A program made the position numbers and the translations under genes. Of a stretch of DNA of 64,000 bases, positions 41,462-54,200 are shown piece by piece. How positions within the stretch are numbered: the first letter of the stretch is position 1; every line of letters starts with the position of its first letter. Below the pieces are notes generated by a model, which did not search any database, was not told the DNA's origin, and was given only the letters and a program-made list of their open reading frames with translations. Location of the stretch: the NCBI GenBank assembly GCA_026874595.1, contig CM049306.1, positions 89,880,642 through 89,944,641 of the forward strand, read 5' to 3'. Source of the stretch: Sipunculus nudus (lineage: Eukaryota > Annelida > Sipuncula > Golfingiida > Sipunculidae).

Positions 41462-41962
41462 TTATAATTATTATTATTATTACCATATCATTTGTATCTA
41501 CTTCATATAGTACTAGCCATTAAACCATATTCTTAAACCGTCTTTTATAACTTGAACGTTTATAATACAGTAGTAGTGGTAATAGTAGTAGTAACAGTAG
41601 TAGTAGTTGAAACAGCAGTAGCAGTAGCAGTAGCAGAAGTAGTAGCAGATTTCGTTATCACACCAAGTAATTAAATACTATAGAGAATTTATTATAACAA
41701 GGTATTTCATTTATTGGCCTTTCAAATTGCAGGTGATTCCAGTCTTTGGCTCGGGGGAACTAATGCTGCCACAACAAACGGAGAATACAGATGGATTCCT
41801 CACCAAATACCGGTCACCTTCACAAACTGGTATCCTGGTAATCCCAGGAATAGCAGTGGTGAAGCAAGATGTATTCTTGCCAATATCTATTTTAGTTATC
41901 GCTGGACGACTGATCATTGCTTTTATTCTTCCGGGAAAGCATTGTGTGAACGGAAATTCTGA
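35477..41962 (+). CDS. Type II transmembrane C-type lectin with ITAM-like tail (3 exons)
   Basis: Exons are 35477-35683, 40784-40972 and 41733-41962; both introns are phase 1 and all junctions are GT-AG. The ATG at 35485 opens a cytoplasmic tail with Y9-NEL and Y23-EDL separated by 10 residues, resembling an ITAM. An uncharged membrane span follows at about residues 46-66, then a short stalk (GTTKSVSND...) and a C-type lectin domain in exons 2-3. Conserved features are TYCQSKGANLAAIE, WLGG and four cysteines (in TYC, ARC, DHC, ALC), ending in CERKF-stop. The mature product is about 205 residues. The Ca-site motifs are atypical: NPR replaces EPN/QPD, and WTTD replaces WND, so classical calcium-dependent sugar binding is doubtful. 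The acceptor just before the ATG implies at least one upstream 5' exon, which I could not place; translation might begin there. In family terms, paired YxxL motifs recruit SYK-type kinases; that role here is inference. Confidence 0.85.
36087..37170. mobile_element. Terminal-inverted-repeat element (CTAAAGCCTCGGTCACAACC ends)
   Basis: The ends CTAAAGCCTCGGTCACAACC and its complement delimit a locally G+C-rich 1.1 kb block. The end sequence recurs at about 36169, and CGN-rich words such as ccgtacgg recur inside. It has no transposase and is likely a non-autonomous DNA transposon. It lies in the lectin gene's first intron. Confidence 0.7.
36508..37025. mobile_element. Second, nested terminal-inverted-repeat element
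   Basis: Inside the previous element, CTTAAGGGGCC...TTACACAG on the left faces CTGTGTAAAATGGCC...TTTAAG on the right. The interior is rich in gggaggca and gtggc words. It looks like a second non-autonomous element inserted into the first. Confidence 0.55.
37175..38730. other. Lectin intron sequence, no exon seen
   Basis: Includes a two-copy direct repeat and a G/C/T run near 38322-38355. The 69-codon open frame at 37543-37752 has no recognised domain. Confidence 0.5.
38164..38297. repeat. Direct repeat, 69-bp period, two copies
   Basis: gaatacattgtcgcaccaca through cttacgcaagta occurs at 38164 and again at 38233 with one or two differences. Confidence 0.8.
38738..39551 (-). mobile_element. 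Solo-LTR-like element, copy 3
   Basis: On the minus strand it runs from TGTTACATGTATC to CGTGACA, with ctttaaatggggg as the TATA-like site and the shared tail cactgacttctttattc. It lies in the first intron of the lectin gene, antisense to it, and is closer in its first half to copy 4 than to copies 1 and 2. Confidence 0.6.
40190..40670. repeat. 28-bp minisatellite, array 1 (about 15 units)
   Basis: The unit is aaactacaat + caaacatgag + gctcccgt, with degenerate copies at the left edge. It lies in the first intron of the lectin gene, ending about 110 bp before the first lectin-domain exon. Confidence 0.9.
41230..41480. repeat. (ATT)n/(AAT)n microsatellite
   Basis: Trinucleotide tract in the second intron of the lectin gene, switching strand sense near 41420. 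A related but separate gta/gtagca-rich tract follows at 41570-41650. Confidence 0.95.
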
Positions 41963-41969
41963 AATGACA

Positions 41970-43560
41970 CAAACATATCAATATGCACTGTAACTATTTA
42001 TATATCTATGTTATAACTGACGGTGGTCGCACTTGACTTCCTCTGTGTCCAAGGCTTGTTTCTGACGTTAAAGACTACATGATAGAATAATCCGTTAACA
42101 TTCACAACAATATAAGCCACATAAACTCAATACAAATCATATGAACACAAACATACCATAGCCGAAACTAAATTCGTTTCTCCTCTGCACATACTCCTAC
42201 CAAACCATGTGTAGAACAATACTTAACGTCACATCAACTAAGCCAGCAGACTAGCTGGTTAAGTGAGCCGGATTGTGCGTCGCATCAATCAACATTCATA
42301 AATCTTAGATTTCCTCCTCTACCCCTTCTTAATTTTTTCTTATCGTGAAGCCTAATAGTCACACATTCACTTAGCTGTCAGCTTCCTCGTTGCTAGGGGC
42401 GACTAAGGCCAAGGACTTCGTCGACTATGGCACTCGAGCGCCACCTTTTCCTTCTTTAGTTTAATTTCTTAGCTGTTAAAAGAAGTGGGTGCTGTGACCT
42501 TTATTATTTACCTTGTGGCCTCAAAATGTATCAGTTTCTTTCCCTTTTAGTAGGTGATCCATTCGTGAAGGGGGAAATATCATATACTATGGCATCAAAT
42601 GTGTCGACATGCTTTATTAAAGAAATGGTTACTTTGACCTTTGATCTAGTGGTATCAAAATCATTTGGCTTCTTCCCCCATCCCTGGTAAGTGACAGATG
42701 GAACGTTTGGGCTGAAAAGTTTGGCTGAAAATGAATCAACAATCTTTTTGCAGAAATGGGTCCTGCGGCCGTGACCTTTGAACATGTAAGCAATCAAGTT
42801 TGTTCTTACTTCCTTAGTTGGGCATATATGCCAAGTTGTTAACCAATTATAACTTGGTGTAGTTTCTTTAGGGCACCCTCTCTTTCAAGCGGTTCTCTTG
42901 AAACCATAAAATTCTCCTTTCCCTTAAATGTGAGATATATAATATGATTTTTCCTTTCGAATAGCCATGAGTGAGAGATTCATCTGGCTGACAATAATTC
43001 CGTCCTTGTGTGTTGAAAATCGAAAAAAGTCGAAATCGTGCAATGCTTTCGGAGAACAGATTTATGAAGCGTCTCAACAATACCATCCAGCTTGAAACAT
43101 CATGAGTACAAATTTGATGAAATGTGTTGTAAACAATTTGAAAAAAATAAAGAGTTCCGCACATATCAAAACTGGTCCTCTGTAATTTGAACATATTTTC
43201 TAGCAAACGTTTTATTCTCATTTTGTTTCAATATCAACAGTATATATCCTAGTGTTAATAAACCAAAAGCGTGACATGTCGAGTCCTTAAATACATATCT
43301 TACCATAAATACATGACCACCCAATGCCCCCCCCCCCCCCCCCTCTGTAACAGACCTGTTTATTATCAAAATGAACACGATACTCACATTCTCTGGTGCT
43401 TGCATGTATAGCACCTACAAAACACGATAAACTGATTTTTTTCAACGGCCAAATGCTTCCTGGTTTTTAAAGTTTGCTGAGAGTACTCAACTGTCATTCA
43501 TTATTGCCTCTGCTAGGAGGGTATGTCGCCATCGCCGTTCGTGTGTATGTTTCTGTGTTT
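41970..43560. other. Downstream of the lectin gene, no gene seen
   Basis: Holds a dispersed repeat (42470-42870) and a long C run at about 43326-43343. I saw no clear polyadenylation signal within the first 200 bases after the lectin stop. Confidence 0.5.
42470..42870. repeat. Dispersed repeat rich in nuclear-receptor-like half-sites, copy 1
   Basis: It shares agaagtgggt, gtgaccttt and gtttctttcccttttag.aggtga with 56740-57150. No coding content. Confidence 0.55.
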
Positions 43561-43869
43561 GTGCACAACATATCTCACGCTATCATACAAACGCAAATAC
43601 AAATATATATTTCTATAGCGCAACTTATAAAGTATGCTATAATTTTCTTAGGGCGCTTTACAAATTGTCTGGTTGATTATAAAATAATTAAAATAATCAA
43701 AAGACAGATAAAGATATATCAAGAATATCACAGACACTATCATTTAAAAATGTCACATTATTTGTACGATTTTTAAAATAAAAAACGTTTTCAACTGCTT
43801 TTTCAATTATGTTATGTTTTCAAGGTACAACAGTCTCTGTGGGAGAGCATTCCAAGGTCTAGGTGCTGA

Positions 43870-46800
43870 ATTTCTGATAGAACTGATTGATGTTATGGTT
43901 AATGTACCACCAAGAACTGGAAGATTACCATTCCTCTCTGAGCGAAGAGATCTAGTGTGATCAGTCCAATGAGTCCTTTTAAATACTCTAGAGCAGATCC
44001 TTTTTCACATTGAAACAGTATAGTTAACACTTTATACTGAATTCTCTCATTAATTCTTAACCAGTGTAAACGTTTCATATGTCCACTCACTTTGTCGTAT
44101 TTTCTGAGGCAGTATATGACCCTGCAGGCCATATTTTGTATTCTCTGTAACCTGTTAAGCTCAGACTGAGTTATTCCCAGAAGTAGAGAGTTACAATATT
44201 CCAGTTTTGACATTCCAAATGCTTGAACAAGGATGTTTGCTGTTGGTAAATCAATGTTCTTTCGTATTGATGATTTTTTTTTTAATTCAAGAAAAACACA
44301 GCTGCAGATCTTGCTTACATGAACCTTGTTGTTCAACAGTTTGTCGAAGTGAAAGCCTAGTTTGCAATTGCGAAAAGATTCACTAGGGGCAATTTGTTCA
44401 CCTCCAATGAAAATAGACGGTGTGTGAATGGTTGACAGACGATGACGTGTTCCAAAGGTAATGCATTCAGTTTTATCATTAGATAATTTCAACTTGTTCG
44501 TAGCCATCCATCTACGTATATGTCAGCGAGACTACATTGAAACTTAAATGTATGTGCAGCTTGGTCATTTGGAGTTTTAGCACAGAAAGAATGATAAATT
44601 TGATGATCATCTGCATATCCTTCCATATTCACTTGATGTTTAGCACAGATATCACCAATGGGTGCTAAATAGAGATTGAACAATATGGGGCCCAATGCAG
44701 ACCCCTGAGGACACCCCACTGTTAAATTTCTGTTTTGGACTTGGTACCATCGACATCTGGATCACCAATTACCACTGATTGAGCTCTGTCACGAAGATAT
44801 GATTTTACTCAGGGAAAGATGTTACCATCCAGACCATATCTTTATTTCATTCTGTCTAGTAGCAACTCTTGGGAACCTGTGTCAAATGCAGCGCTAAGAT
44901 CAAGCATAATAAAAATAATATTATCAAAAGCATCCAGTATATCTGTTTTGACCTTAAGTAAAGCTGTTTCTGTGCTGTGAAATTTCTTATTTGCACTTTG
45001 GTGGATTCCTATTTTTCCTGATTTTTCTGTAAGTGATAAAAGTTTATCTGATACTGCGGCTTTTATAATTTTACCCAAAATAAGCCCAGTTGGACACTGG
45101 TCTATAATTATTGTGCACAAGTGGAAGATTTGTCTTTTTCAGAAGTGGTTTAACCTCAGCTAATTTGAAGCTAGACTGGGATTGTCCAGTGATCATCTAC
45201 TTGTTTATAACATCCTGTTTAGACCTCAAAAGCAAAGCAATGTGCAGGGGCGTCAGTATAGGGGGGGGGGGATGGGGGTATATATCCCCCCACACTTTTT
45301 GGCAAGGGGGGGGGGATGGTCAATGTAATCTTCCCCCCACTATTCAGAGAATAATATTTATATATTTCAAATGAAATATATAAATAGATATAATTAAAGA
45401 CTTTGGTTCCATTTATGATTCGACTATGAAATATATATATGTAAATGGTTTAGAATTCACGTATACCTTATTTTTTAAAACCTTATACTTATTTGATATA
45501 TATTTGATGTGTCACACAGACAATAAAAGGTATATATATATATATATATTATATATATGTATAAACATGTCTGTTTAATCCCAATTTTGACTACTCTCCA
45601 CGCCTGTCATCCCCCCCCCCCCCCTTGTGAGTCATCTCCCCACCCTGCGAGTCACCCCCCCCCCCCCCCCCCAGGCTTGAAGATGACCCAGACGACCCAT
45701 TGCACATGATTATGTTGCAGACTTCCTTAATAGGTTTTCTTTATCAGCTTTATCTGGTTCAGCAAATGTGCCTTGCCTGTTGTTAATTTCGTATATGTTT
45801 TCAATAAAGCCACAGAAAAGTTCTGGTTTTGCATTCATTTGAAGCCCATTCATGATGTTAGTAAACTTTTCAATGAGGAAATTAAAATTGTCAGCTAGAT
45901 CCTGGGAACTGTGTGCTTTTTGCAGAGGTTATTTCTCTTATAGAATAGTACCTGATTAGTTAATCTAAATATTTCTCTGTAATTAACTCTGCGGAAGTGA
46001 ACATTAAGCTCTATTGTTTTCACTCGATTCTCCGTGTTTGTATGTCCTGACGATATCTGGAGACGGTATAATAGATGTTATTGAAATTTATCATATAGGC
46101 TGGTGTTGTGAAAGTGTTGATGAAGTTCAGTTTTGGTGTAAATCCAAGAGTAAATAATCTCAGAATGTGTATACTATGGGTTTTTAATAGCACATTTTAC
46201 CACTTGCACATGTTGCATGTGACCTTACGGCCATCTGTCGAGCGTGATCCGTAACGTCACAGGCGACAATGACGTCACGCCATGTGCCGTTTCCCTGAAT
46301 GGTGTCCGTAAACAAACGTACATCATGGGGTAGGGGAGGGGGGGGGGGGGCGGCCTGGTTGTTGTTCGTTATGTTTATAGGAGAGTACAGCAATACCACA
46401 ATATCAAGAGCGTTTTTCAAGATATTCACATAAAAAGTTTCCAGGAATAACACAGGTTTAAATAAAAATTCCATATCATTAGTTTCCGCTCAGCGTTAGC
46501 GTCCGCATATGGGACGCTTTTTTAATTGTTTTTGTTTTCTTCAAAAAGCTATTTGTAGTTTCCCCATTTGGCTTACCATAAATCATATGCTGTTATCCTT
46601 CGTTGGCAAATGAAAGCAGGATAATCCCATTTTAATTTTGATCTTAACAAGTTTCTTTTCATTTTTCTGCATTTTTCTGGAAAATACTATTTGCAATTTC
46701 CTCATCACACCAAGGTTGTCGCTTCTGCGGTTTTGCCTTCTTTTAACGCGTGCATGTTCATCGCGTTAGGCTCAAAACTGAATTATAGATTTTTACCATT

Positions 46801-47030
46801 GACTCTAAGTTATCGTGACATGTCCGGTTTTCAAAAGCACATCTGAGGCCCTCCTCAAACTTGGCATTGTATCTTGTATAGTATCCGAGATCTTACATAC
46901 TGCAAATGTGGTCTTTCTGACTCAATTTCAACAGTACTCTCCACAAAGCAGTGATCAGATATCCGATGTCTTTGTGCCACATTTTGCACAAAATGTTTAA
47001 TGTTTTAATCTATAGCTTGAGGATATCAAA
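43870..47030 (-). mobile_element. Degenerate CR1/L2-like non-LTR retrotransposon
   Basis: Fragments occur in the right order on the minus strand but in several frames. At 46950-46900 is the end of an AP-type endonuclease (RISDHCFVES). At 46740-46690 the linker QPWCDEEI appears. At 45120-44842 is the reverse transcriptase start with LDLSAAFDT. At 44719-44489 is the block CPQGSALGP followed by the catalytic GYADDHQIY. At 44507-43899 the C-terminal thumb region includes LEYCNSLLLGI, RLQRIQNMACRVI and LHWLRINERIQYK. Frameshifts and stops, plus a foreign insert at about 45240-45690, make it inactive. The stretch 43590-43870 with ctatagcgca and gcgctttaca may be its 3' tail. It lies immediately beside the decayed lectin exon. 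Confidence 0.8.
45240..45690. mobile_element. Insert in the LINE with poly(G)/poly(C) ends
   Basis: It starts aggggcgtcagtata plus a G run and ends in C runs; its middle (tggttccatttatgattc, tgatgtgtcacacagac) resembles 7730-7960. LINE-derived sequence resumes on both sides, so this is a later insertion. Confidence 0.5.
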
Positions 47031-47222
47031 GTCAAAACTTGTTCCTTATGATTAATCCTATTTAGTCTATTCCTTAATTATTTTTTAGCAAATTACGGGT
47101 GAAAAGTTCTGTTATATATAATGTGCATGTATGGTATATCAATGCATGTGGATTCGTTTATCATATAAATGCAACTTTTAACGCGATCAATACTGCTGAG
47201 TTATATTTTCTTTCTTCGGCAG

Positions 47223-47430
47223 GACCGAATACACCTGAGAGCAGCAAGAACACGTTTGATGAGCTACAGTTGAACCGAAACAAAGGCCCTAATTTTATGA
47301 TCGTGTGAGGACAATGGGCCCAAAGTAGTGCGATGAGCCAGTCAGTAGGACACTGTTCTGTGGAAGCCTGCTCACTTTCCTATATATTGTGATCCTGGTT
47401 TAATTGGGGTCACATTTCATCTTCTGATAG
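47223..47430 (+). pseudogene. Decayed copy of the lectin tail/membrane exon
   Basis: This 208-bp block aligns along its whole length with the first coding exon of the lectin (35477-35683, 207 bp) and keeps both splice signals (cag before, GTAAAA after). The start ATG has become ACA, the first ITAM-like tyrosine is now phenylalanine (FDEL), and a net 1-bp change brings an in-frame TGA soon after NRNKGPNF. No matching lectin-domain exons were found before 51 kb. A related 28-bp minisatellite follows at 48.7 kb, just as one follows the intact exon, so a larger segment was probably duplicated. Confidence 0.85.
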
Positions 47431-48035
47431 GTAAAATCTTATCTTTATTTAGGTAATAAAAATTTGGAGACACGCTCCTCATCAAGCGGTTATACACCAG
47501 ATCTCCTTCGTTTAAACCGCTGCTTTGTATTGCTTTGTATTGTAAGACTACAAAGTGATTAGTGGTTACACCAGTTGTGGCACAGGGATAAGAATCAGAC
47601 CAACGAGACCAACTGTCGTATGTTTAAATTGCCCAATGCGATACCATGCTATCATTTGTCTTATAACAGGTCTTTGGTCTGTGCCAGCCTTGCACTGTAT
47701 AACCGCTGCGGAAGGAACGTATAAATTGGACCATGTATAATGCTTGTAGACCAGATTTATTCAGCGAATAAGCCTTTAAAATGACAGTCATTTAGTCTCA
47801 CCTTTGTCACGTGTACAACTTCTCTCTACTTAGCTCCTGTAGAATGCATGCTCATACTCGAAGACTGCGTTCCAAATAGTAATGTATGACACTAGTAAGA
47901 ACGATAATGCCAGGGTTTCTAGGAAGAAATACAACAGGTTTGCCTTAATTTGCATGCTGTAGGGCGTATCCAAGATTTGAAGGGGCAGCACCACATTCGG
48001 GGCCGAGGGCCTTTACCTCCTTTCTGCTAGTAAGG

Positions 48036-48099
<64 letters not shown>

Positions 48100-48714
48100 G
48101 GTCAATTTTAATGATTCAAATCAATACGTAGATTGTATTTCAAAATTTCTTATATTTAGGAAACACGTATGTAAGGGTAAATATGGTATCCCAAGTTTAG
48201 AATGACGCTGTGTTCTACATTGCAAAAATACTGCGCACACAACAGAACGTCTGTGACTTCAAAACATGCGCGAAATGAACACAGGTGGTCATGATTTTAG
48301 GCAGTATTACTTGGACTGCTCCATCACAGTGAGAGAGGACTGTTTGTCAAAATTGAGTTTTTTTTCTAAGTTTGTGTGTGTATATATTCATTATGTCCAA
48401 GTGGCTACTTTCCTGGCGTCTGATTTTGGTTACTTCCCTTTGTGTCCACCCCCCCCCCCCCCTCCCCCATGAACACGACCCTTGTGTTCGAGTTAACTTC
48501 ACGGTATCATATTATTAGTAGATTATGAAAGGACCAAGAATGAACGACATGGAAATCTAAATGCAGCTTGATTGACCGCCACAGCAGGAGGGATTTAAAA
48601 ATAGCGCAGTTATAAAATTAGTCCATTGATTCTGGCTCTCCACGCTGACCTTTCGTTATGGATTCTGCATCTTGTACAGTTCAGTAATTGCTATCACTAT
48701 CTATGCAAATGTAC

Positions 48715-49910
48715 ATATAGCGTGTTCGAACCTCATGATGCTTCCGTAACCTCCAACCGAACATGATGCTGCGTAACCTCAAACTTTACATGATGCTCCC
48801 GCAACATCAAACCTTACATGATGCTCCCGTGACCTCAAACTTTACATGATGCTCCCACAACCTCCAACCTTAAATGATGCTCCCGTAACCTCAAACCTTA
48901 CATATTGCTCCCGCAGCCTCAAACCTTACATGGTGCTCTTGTAACCTCCAACCTTACATGATGCTCCCGTAACCTCAAACCTTACATGATGCTCCCGTAA
49001 CCTAAAACCTTACATGGTGCTCTTGTACCTTCAAACCTTGCATGATGCTCCCGTACTCTCAAACATTACATGGTGCACCCGTAACCTTAAACTTTACATG
49101 ATGCTCCCGCAACTACCGACCTTAATGATGCTCCCGTAACCTCCAACCTTACATGATGCTCCCGTAACCTCCAACCTTACATGATGCTCCCGTAACCTCA
49201 AACCTTACATGGTGCTCCCGTAACCTCCAACCTTACATGGTGCTCCCGTAACCTCCAACCTTACATGGTGCTCCCGTAACTTCAAACCTTACATGATACT
49301 CCCGTAACCTTCAACCTTACATGGTGCTCCCGTAACCTCCAACCTTACATGATGCTCCCGTAGCCTGAAACCTTACATGGTGCTCCCGTAACCTCCAACC
49401 TTACATGGTGCTCCCGTAACCTCCAACCTTACATGATACTCCCGTAACCTCAAACCTTACATGGTGCTCACGTAACCTCAAACTTTACATGATGCTCCCG
49501 TAGCCTGAAACCTTACATGATGCTCCCGTACCCTCAAACTTAACATGGTGCTCCCGTACCATCAAACTTAACATGGTGCTCCCGTACCCTCAAATTTTAC
49601 ATGGTACACCCGTAACCTCAAACTTTACATGATGCTCCCGTAACCCCAAACCTTATATGAAACCTTATATGATGCTCCCGTAACCTCAAACTTGACATGA
49701 TGCCCCGTAACCTCAAACTTTACATGGTGCTCCCGTAGCCTCAAACCTTACATGGTGCTCTAGTAACCTCTATCTTTACATGATGCTCCTGTAACCTCAA
49801 ACTTTACATGGTGCTCCTGTAACCTCAAACTTCACATGGTACTCCCGTAACCTCAAACTTTACATGGTGCTTCCGTAACCTCAAACTTTACATGATGCTC
49901 GCGTTATTTA
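48715..49910. repeat. 28-bp minisatellite, array 2 (about 42 units)
   Basis: The unit is aacctcaaac + cttacatgat + gctcccgt, the same length as array 1 and sharing the acatgaNgctcccgtaa core. It lies about 1.3 kb downstream of the decayed lectin exon. Confidence 0.92.
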
Positions 49911-49914
49911 CTAA

Positions 49915-50850
49915 AAGTCCTTGACAAATGTATATATATATATGTGTGTGTGTGTGTGTGCGTGTGTGTGTGTCATAGTGTGTGGGGTTGCGCGGGTGCG
50001 CGCGTTAATTTGCTTTACGTTGCCGCATACACTACAAAGGTAATTGGAGCTTGAGTGCGATATAAATATGATTTGTAATTATTAAAATCATATTTACACA
50101 CGTTTACGTTAAGATCAGATATAATCCCTTCGATATTTCAATAATTTTATGTATGCAAATAATGAACAGACGTATGTCCTAAAGACACAAATGTATCGTT
50201 CAATGTCGAAGCACATTCTTAGAATGCCTTAACGAAAGGAATAAACTAAAAACATTAATTGTTTAATAGTCCGGCTGTTGAAGATATTTATTTTTATTCT
50301 TCCTTTGGCGGTTGTTGAAAGCGTCATCAGTATTCCCATAGGATTTGTCAGATCACATGTGCACGCTTTATGAATTAGGTAAAAAATAATCAGCGTTTAA
50401 CGAAATGGATTATGCGCTGACATATTATTTTCCGGGTTGATCCTTAGTGGGTAATAAATAAGTGCTCTCTGGATATGTATATTTCCATTCTACATCTATA
50501 TATATTACTGAAGTATGCCAGGCGTCTAGTAAACATGTTCATTTTTAAAGTGGTTGGCTTCAATAGCGATCACCTGGACAGCACTTTATGTAGATCCAGG
50601 ACGTACCCTCATTTTCCCACCCAGAATTCCGCTGCAAATAAAAAATAATATCACTGAATACGCAAATATTTTTATGTTGTAAATCAACAAAATACATTGA
50701 GCATTTATAACATTTTATCTTTAATTAAGACGCAAGTAAACGTATTTTAGACATGTGAAACATTTTAAATCTGCACTGAAGATTGTAAAGCTTACAAAAT
50801 ATAAAATATTTAAAAGCTGGCTCCCTAAAATGTCAATACTACTAAAGTTT
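49915..50850. other. No gene seen
   Basis: A (TG)n tract at 49940-49985 follows the minisatellite; the remainder is A+T-rich with no lectin-domain exon. Confidence 0.6.
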
Positions 50851-50852
50851 TA

Positions 50853-51062
50853 CTATCTTTTTACATATACTGTGAAGCCATTCCAGAGTTTTTGCCCTGC
50901 ATAGCGAAAGGATTTTCTCACATGCTCGAAGTTAGCCATCAAAACTGACAGCTTTTTATCATTCTTAGTGCACAGGCACTTGATACAATTTATTTTCCGG
51001 GTGAGCGATATTACAAGCATCACTTGGCCAATCCCCATCACCTGTCTAACCCACTTTTCCAC
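50853..51062 (-). mobile_element. Probable LINE reverse-transcriptase C-terminal fragment
   Basis: A 69-codon open frame ends NFEHVRKSFRYAGQKLWNGF, which resembles the closing segment of CR1/L2-type LINE polyproteins (RSFRYxGxxLWNxLP). No catalytic motif is near. It lies just downstream of the receptor gene's stop codon, on the same strand, and could form part of its 3' UTR. Confidence 0.45.
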
Positions 51063-51223
51063 TAATTAAAAATGGTTCTCCTACTTTGACGGCCCATCAA
51101 CCTAAATTATGCTTCAATCACCTCTCTGTAAGGCTTATACAACTTTTCATTCTTCCTCCTTGGCTGCTTCCGCCCAGAGCATGAGTGGAAGCAACCAAGT
51201 GGGGGAGCCACATGTCATATTAT

Positions 51224-54200
51224 TTACCGTTTCACTGCGTATGCGTATTGTATGGCCACGGCGGAGGTCGTAACAACAATCACAGCACATGCTGTATACA
51301 TTGTCGGATACACCCAGGCCCCGATTTCACAATCAGGAAGGTCCGTGTCCGACTGCTTGGCCGTGACCGCGCCACTATGTCCCACCTCATCGCACGTGGT
51401 CTCCTCACACACCGGACAGTCCTTCTTACAAACCGGTCCACTGCCGGTTACTATAAAAATAAAAAATTTAGGATGCAGAGTAATCATACATTAATTAGAG
51501 AAAATAAATAACAAACGTGCACTGTAAATACAGGAAATATCAATACAGGCTGATTGCCTGCCACTACAGATACTGAATATAATGGGCACAACTACACCTT
51601 ATAATAAAGGTGATAATGTCTTCATGAAAAGAACTTTTACATGTTAAAAGAAGAATGTACTACAATATCACGATACAAGCCTCGTCCTGAAAATATCAAC
51701 AACAAAAAATGAAACTGACAGTATACACTCCTCATTTAATCATATCAATATATAGATCACCGTTAAGGTGCGTAGTACTCCCGTCCTATGTCTTGTGAGC
51801 TCTGACCTCATTAAAGATGCGTGAATTTTGGCGAGAATTTAAATAAGGATATTCATAGTATTGTTTAACATTTACAATTGGTTTCATGAAAATCCACCAG
51901 GTTTTTGGTAAGTCATCACGACGCCACCAAGGTCTGATGACCTCTGACCTCATGGCATGAATTTTGCCGGGAATCAAAGGTAGGTGAAATATTATATTTC
52001 TTTCGAGTGTCATTAAAATCGATCATATTCCTGAAAAGTTATATTATCGAGGCGACACCACAAAGTAGCCTCTAACATCTGACCTCATTTGCCTCTAATG
52101 AACTCGGGTGAGGTAATCTAAGGATTAATCATAAAAACGATCAGCTTTTGATCAGGATATTAGGCCTACCTGTGTCACATCGGTCACCATGGAAACCTTC
52201 CTGGCAGGCACCGTCAGAGCATTTTCCGTCAACCTTGTCACAAGTGCCGGAGCACTTGCCGCATCTCTTTGTACAGTTTGGTCCCCACCAGCCCACGGGG
52301 CAAGCTGTCAATGATTATGATAATGATAATAATAATTGATAATGATAAATGATAATAATAAAATTATAATAATGATTATAACAATTATAATAATAATGGT
52401 GATAATAATGAAAATAATAATAATAATTATTATTATTATCATTATTATTATTATTGTTATTATATTTAATAACGTTGAGCGTTACATACTGCAAAGGCCA
52501 TATAAGGTCAACATTTTAAGCTAATCTGTTACATCAATTATTAATTTTAATAAATGCTGCAAAATCTGCTTATATAAATCTGAATCCTTAATAAGAGCAG
52601 AGTAACTCATATATGTGTGTGTTTCTGTGCTTGTCTGTCTGTCCGTCAGTTAATGTATAAGGTATGTCAAGGAAGGTTTGATGGAGATTTGTGTTCAAAT
52701 CCCAATACGAATGGAAGCCCTTACTAAAAGAGAAGTCGGCGCTCGAGCCAGAGACAGTTCTCTGGAAAGTCTGGCCCGCACTGGCTCCCTGAGCAACGAC
52801 AAAGTTTGACAGACTGAGTCGGTTTTACAGTTAGATATTGAAGGCGAAAGTAGAAAACACCGATAGAATTGAAGATCGCAGTGAGAGAGGTTAAGGAAGC
52901 CGGAGAAGACGGAGAACCCGGAGAGAACCACCGACCTTGGATGGACCGATTATAACCCACTCTCATGGCAGCACCAGGGATCGAACCCGTTTTACCGCTC
53001 AGCAGTCCAGGCCCTTCCAATGGAAGCCCGCTGATGAAGAAAATCTGTTGTCCTTTTCCCTTTTAAAAACTTTACATGTATCTTTATTGCAAAATAAATA
53101 GCCTGTTAACGGTCCGTCCCAGTTTAACACTTTTATTTATTGTTCGAACAATATGACATTTTTACGAATATATAATGTTTATTAAGGAGGCCGTAAATTA
53201 CAACACAAGCAATAATCGTATAAGGAGCCTGTAAGAAACTTCCATAAAATATCCTTGCAGTTGGCGACATTAGATCTATACATGTAATAATGTATGACAG
53301 CCTCCAACATTCACTGATTAGATCCATATTCCCAGGTTCATTCGTGCATAAGTGACCATACATTTGTGAATATTCCTTGATGTCGTTCCTTGATTCGGAC
53401 CTTGTGCCGGATCAACACCAAAATCTAATCGGTGCTTCATTGCCCCATTCCAAAAGTGCCCTGGGATTTTTATGTGATTCCGTTCAAGATTAAACGAGTT
53501 TTGTTGCAAACAGACACACGAACGGGTATGAACGCATACCATCTTCGGGAGGCAATTATAAAGTGATTTTCACCTTGTAAACATTTCTCGCCAAAGTAAC
53601 CTTCTTGACAGGCGCCGGACAGACAGACTCCCGTTGTGACATCACATGTGAGACCACTGCAGTTTCCACACTGATTGGTGCAGTTAGGACCCCAGGTTGA
53701 AATATTGCATGCTGAAAACAAAGTCAAATTCCTATACACGTTATGATATATTTATTGTTAATATTTTTTATCAGATTGAAGTGTATTATTTGAAAATTCT
53801 AATGAAAATTATTTTATAACTTTTTCCAAGATAAACAAAAAAAGGATAAAGCTTTACAATTTTTTTTCTCACACAGTGGAAACTGTGTCAAAAACATAAT
53901 CATAATCCAATACCAGAAAATAAAAGGTTCTTTTCCCAGCAGCCTTTTATAACCGCTCCGTATAAAATATATTTGGTACTTATTAGAAATTTACTTAAAT
54001 TGAGCTCAGACCACCCGGAATATTTTTTTAACGGAAATAAGACAATATAATTTTCTTTTGTTATATTATTTAAACAAAACATTTTAAATTCGCCCGCCCG
54101 CTCTCAACGGTGTCTCAAGTATTTCCACAATAGGGAGCGCTTATTCTCGGACCTGTGTCACACCTTTCGCCTAGGTAACCATCCACACACCTGCCCGTCA

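Noticed and set aside
41727-41993. 88-codon alternative frame over the last lectin exon
   Set aside because: The overlapping frame has the lectin-domain cysteines and the right splice phase; this one has neither.
40190-49910. 28-bp arrays as CRISPR-like repeats
   Set aside because: Units are contiguous with no unique spacers, and the window is eukaryotic; these are minisatellites.
51185-51511. 108-codon plus-strand frame
   Set aside because: It is antisense to the last exon of the receptor gene.
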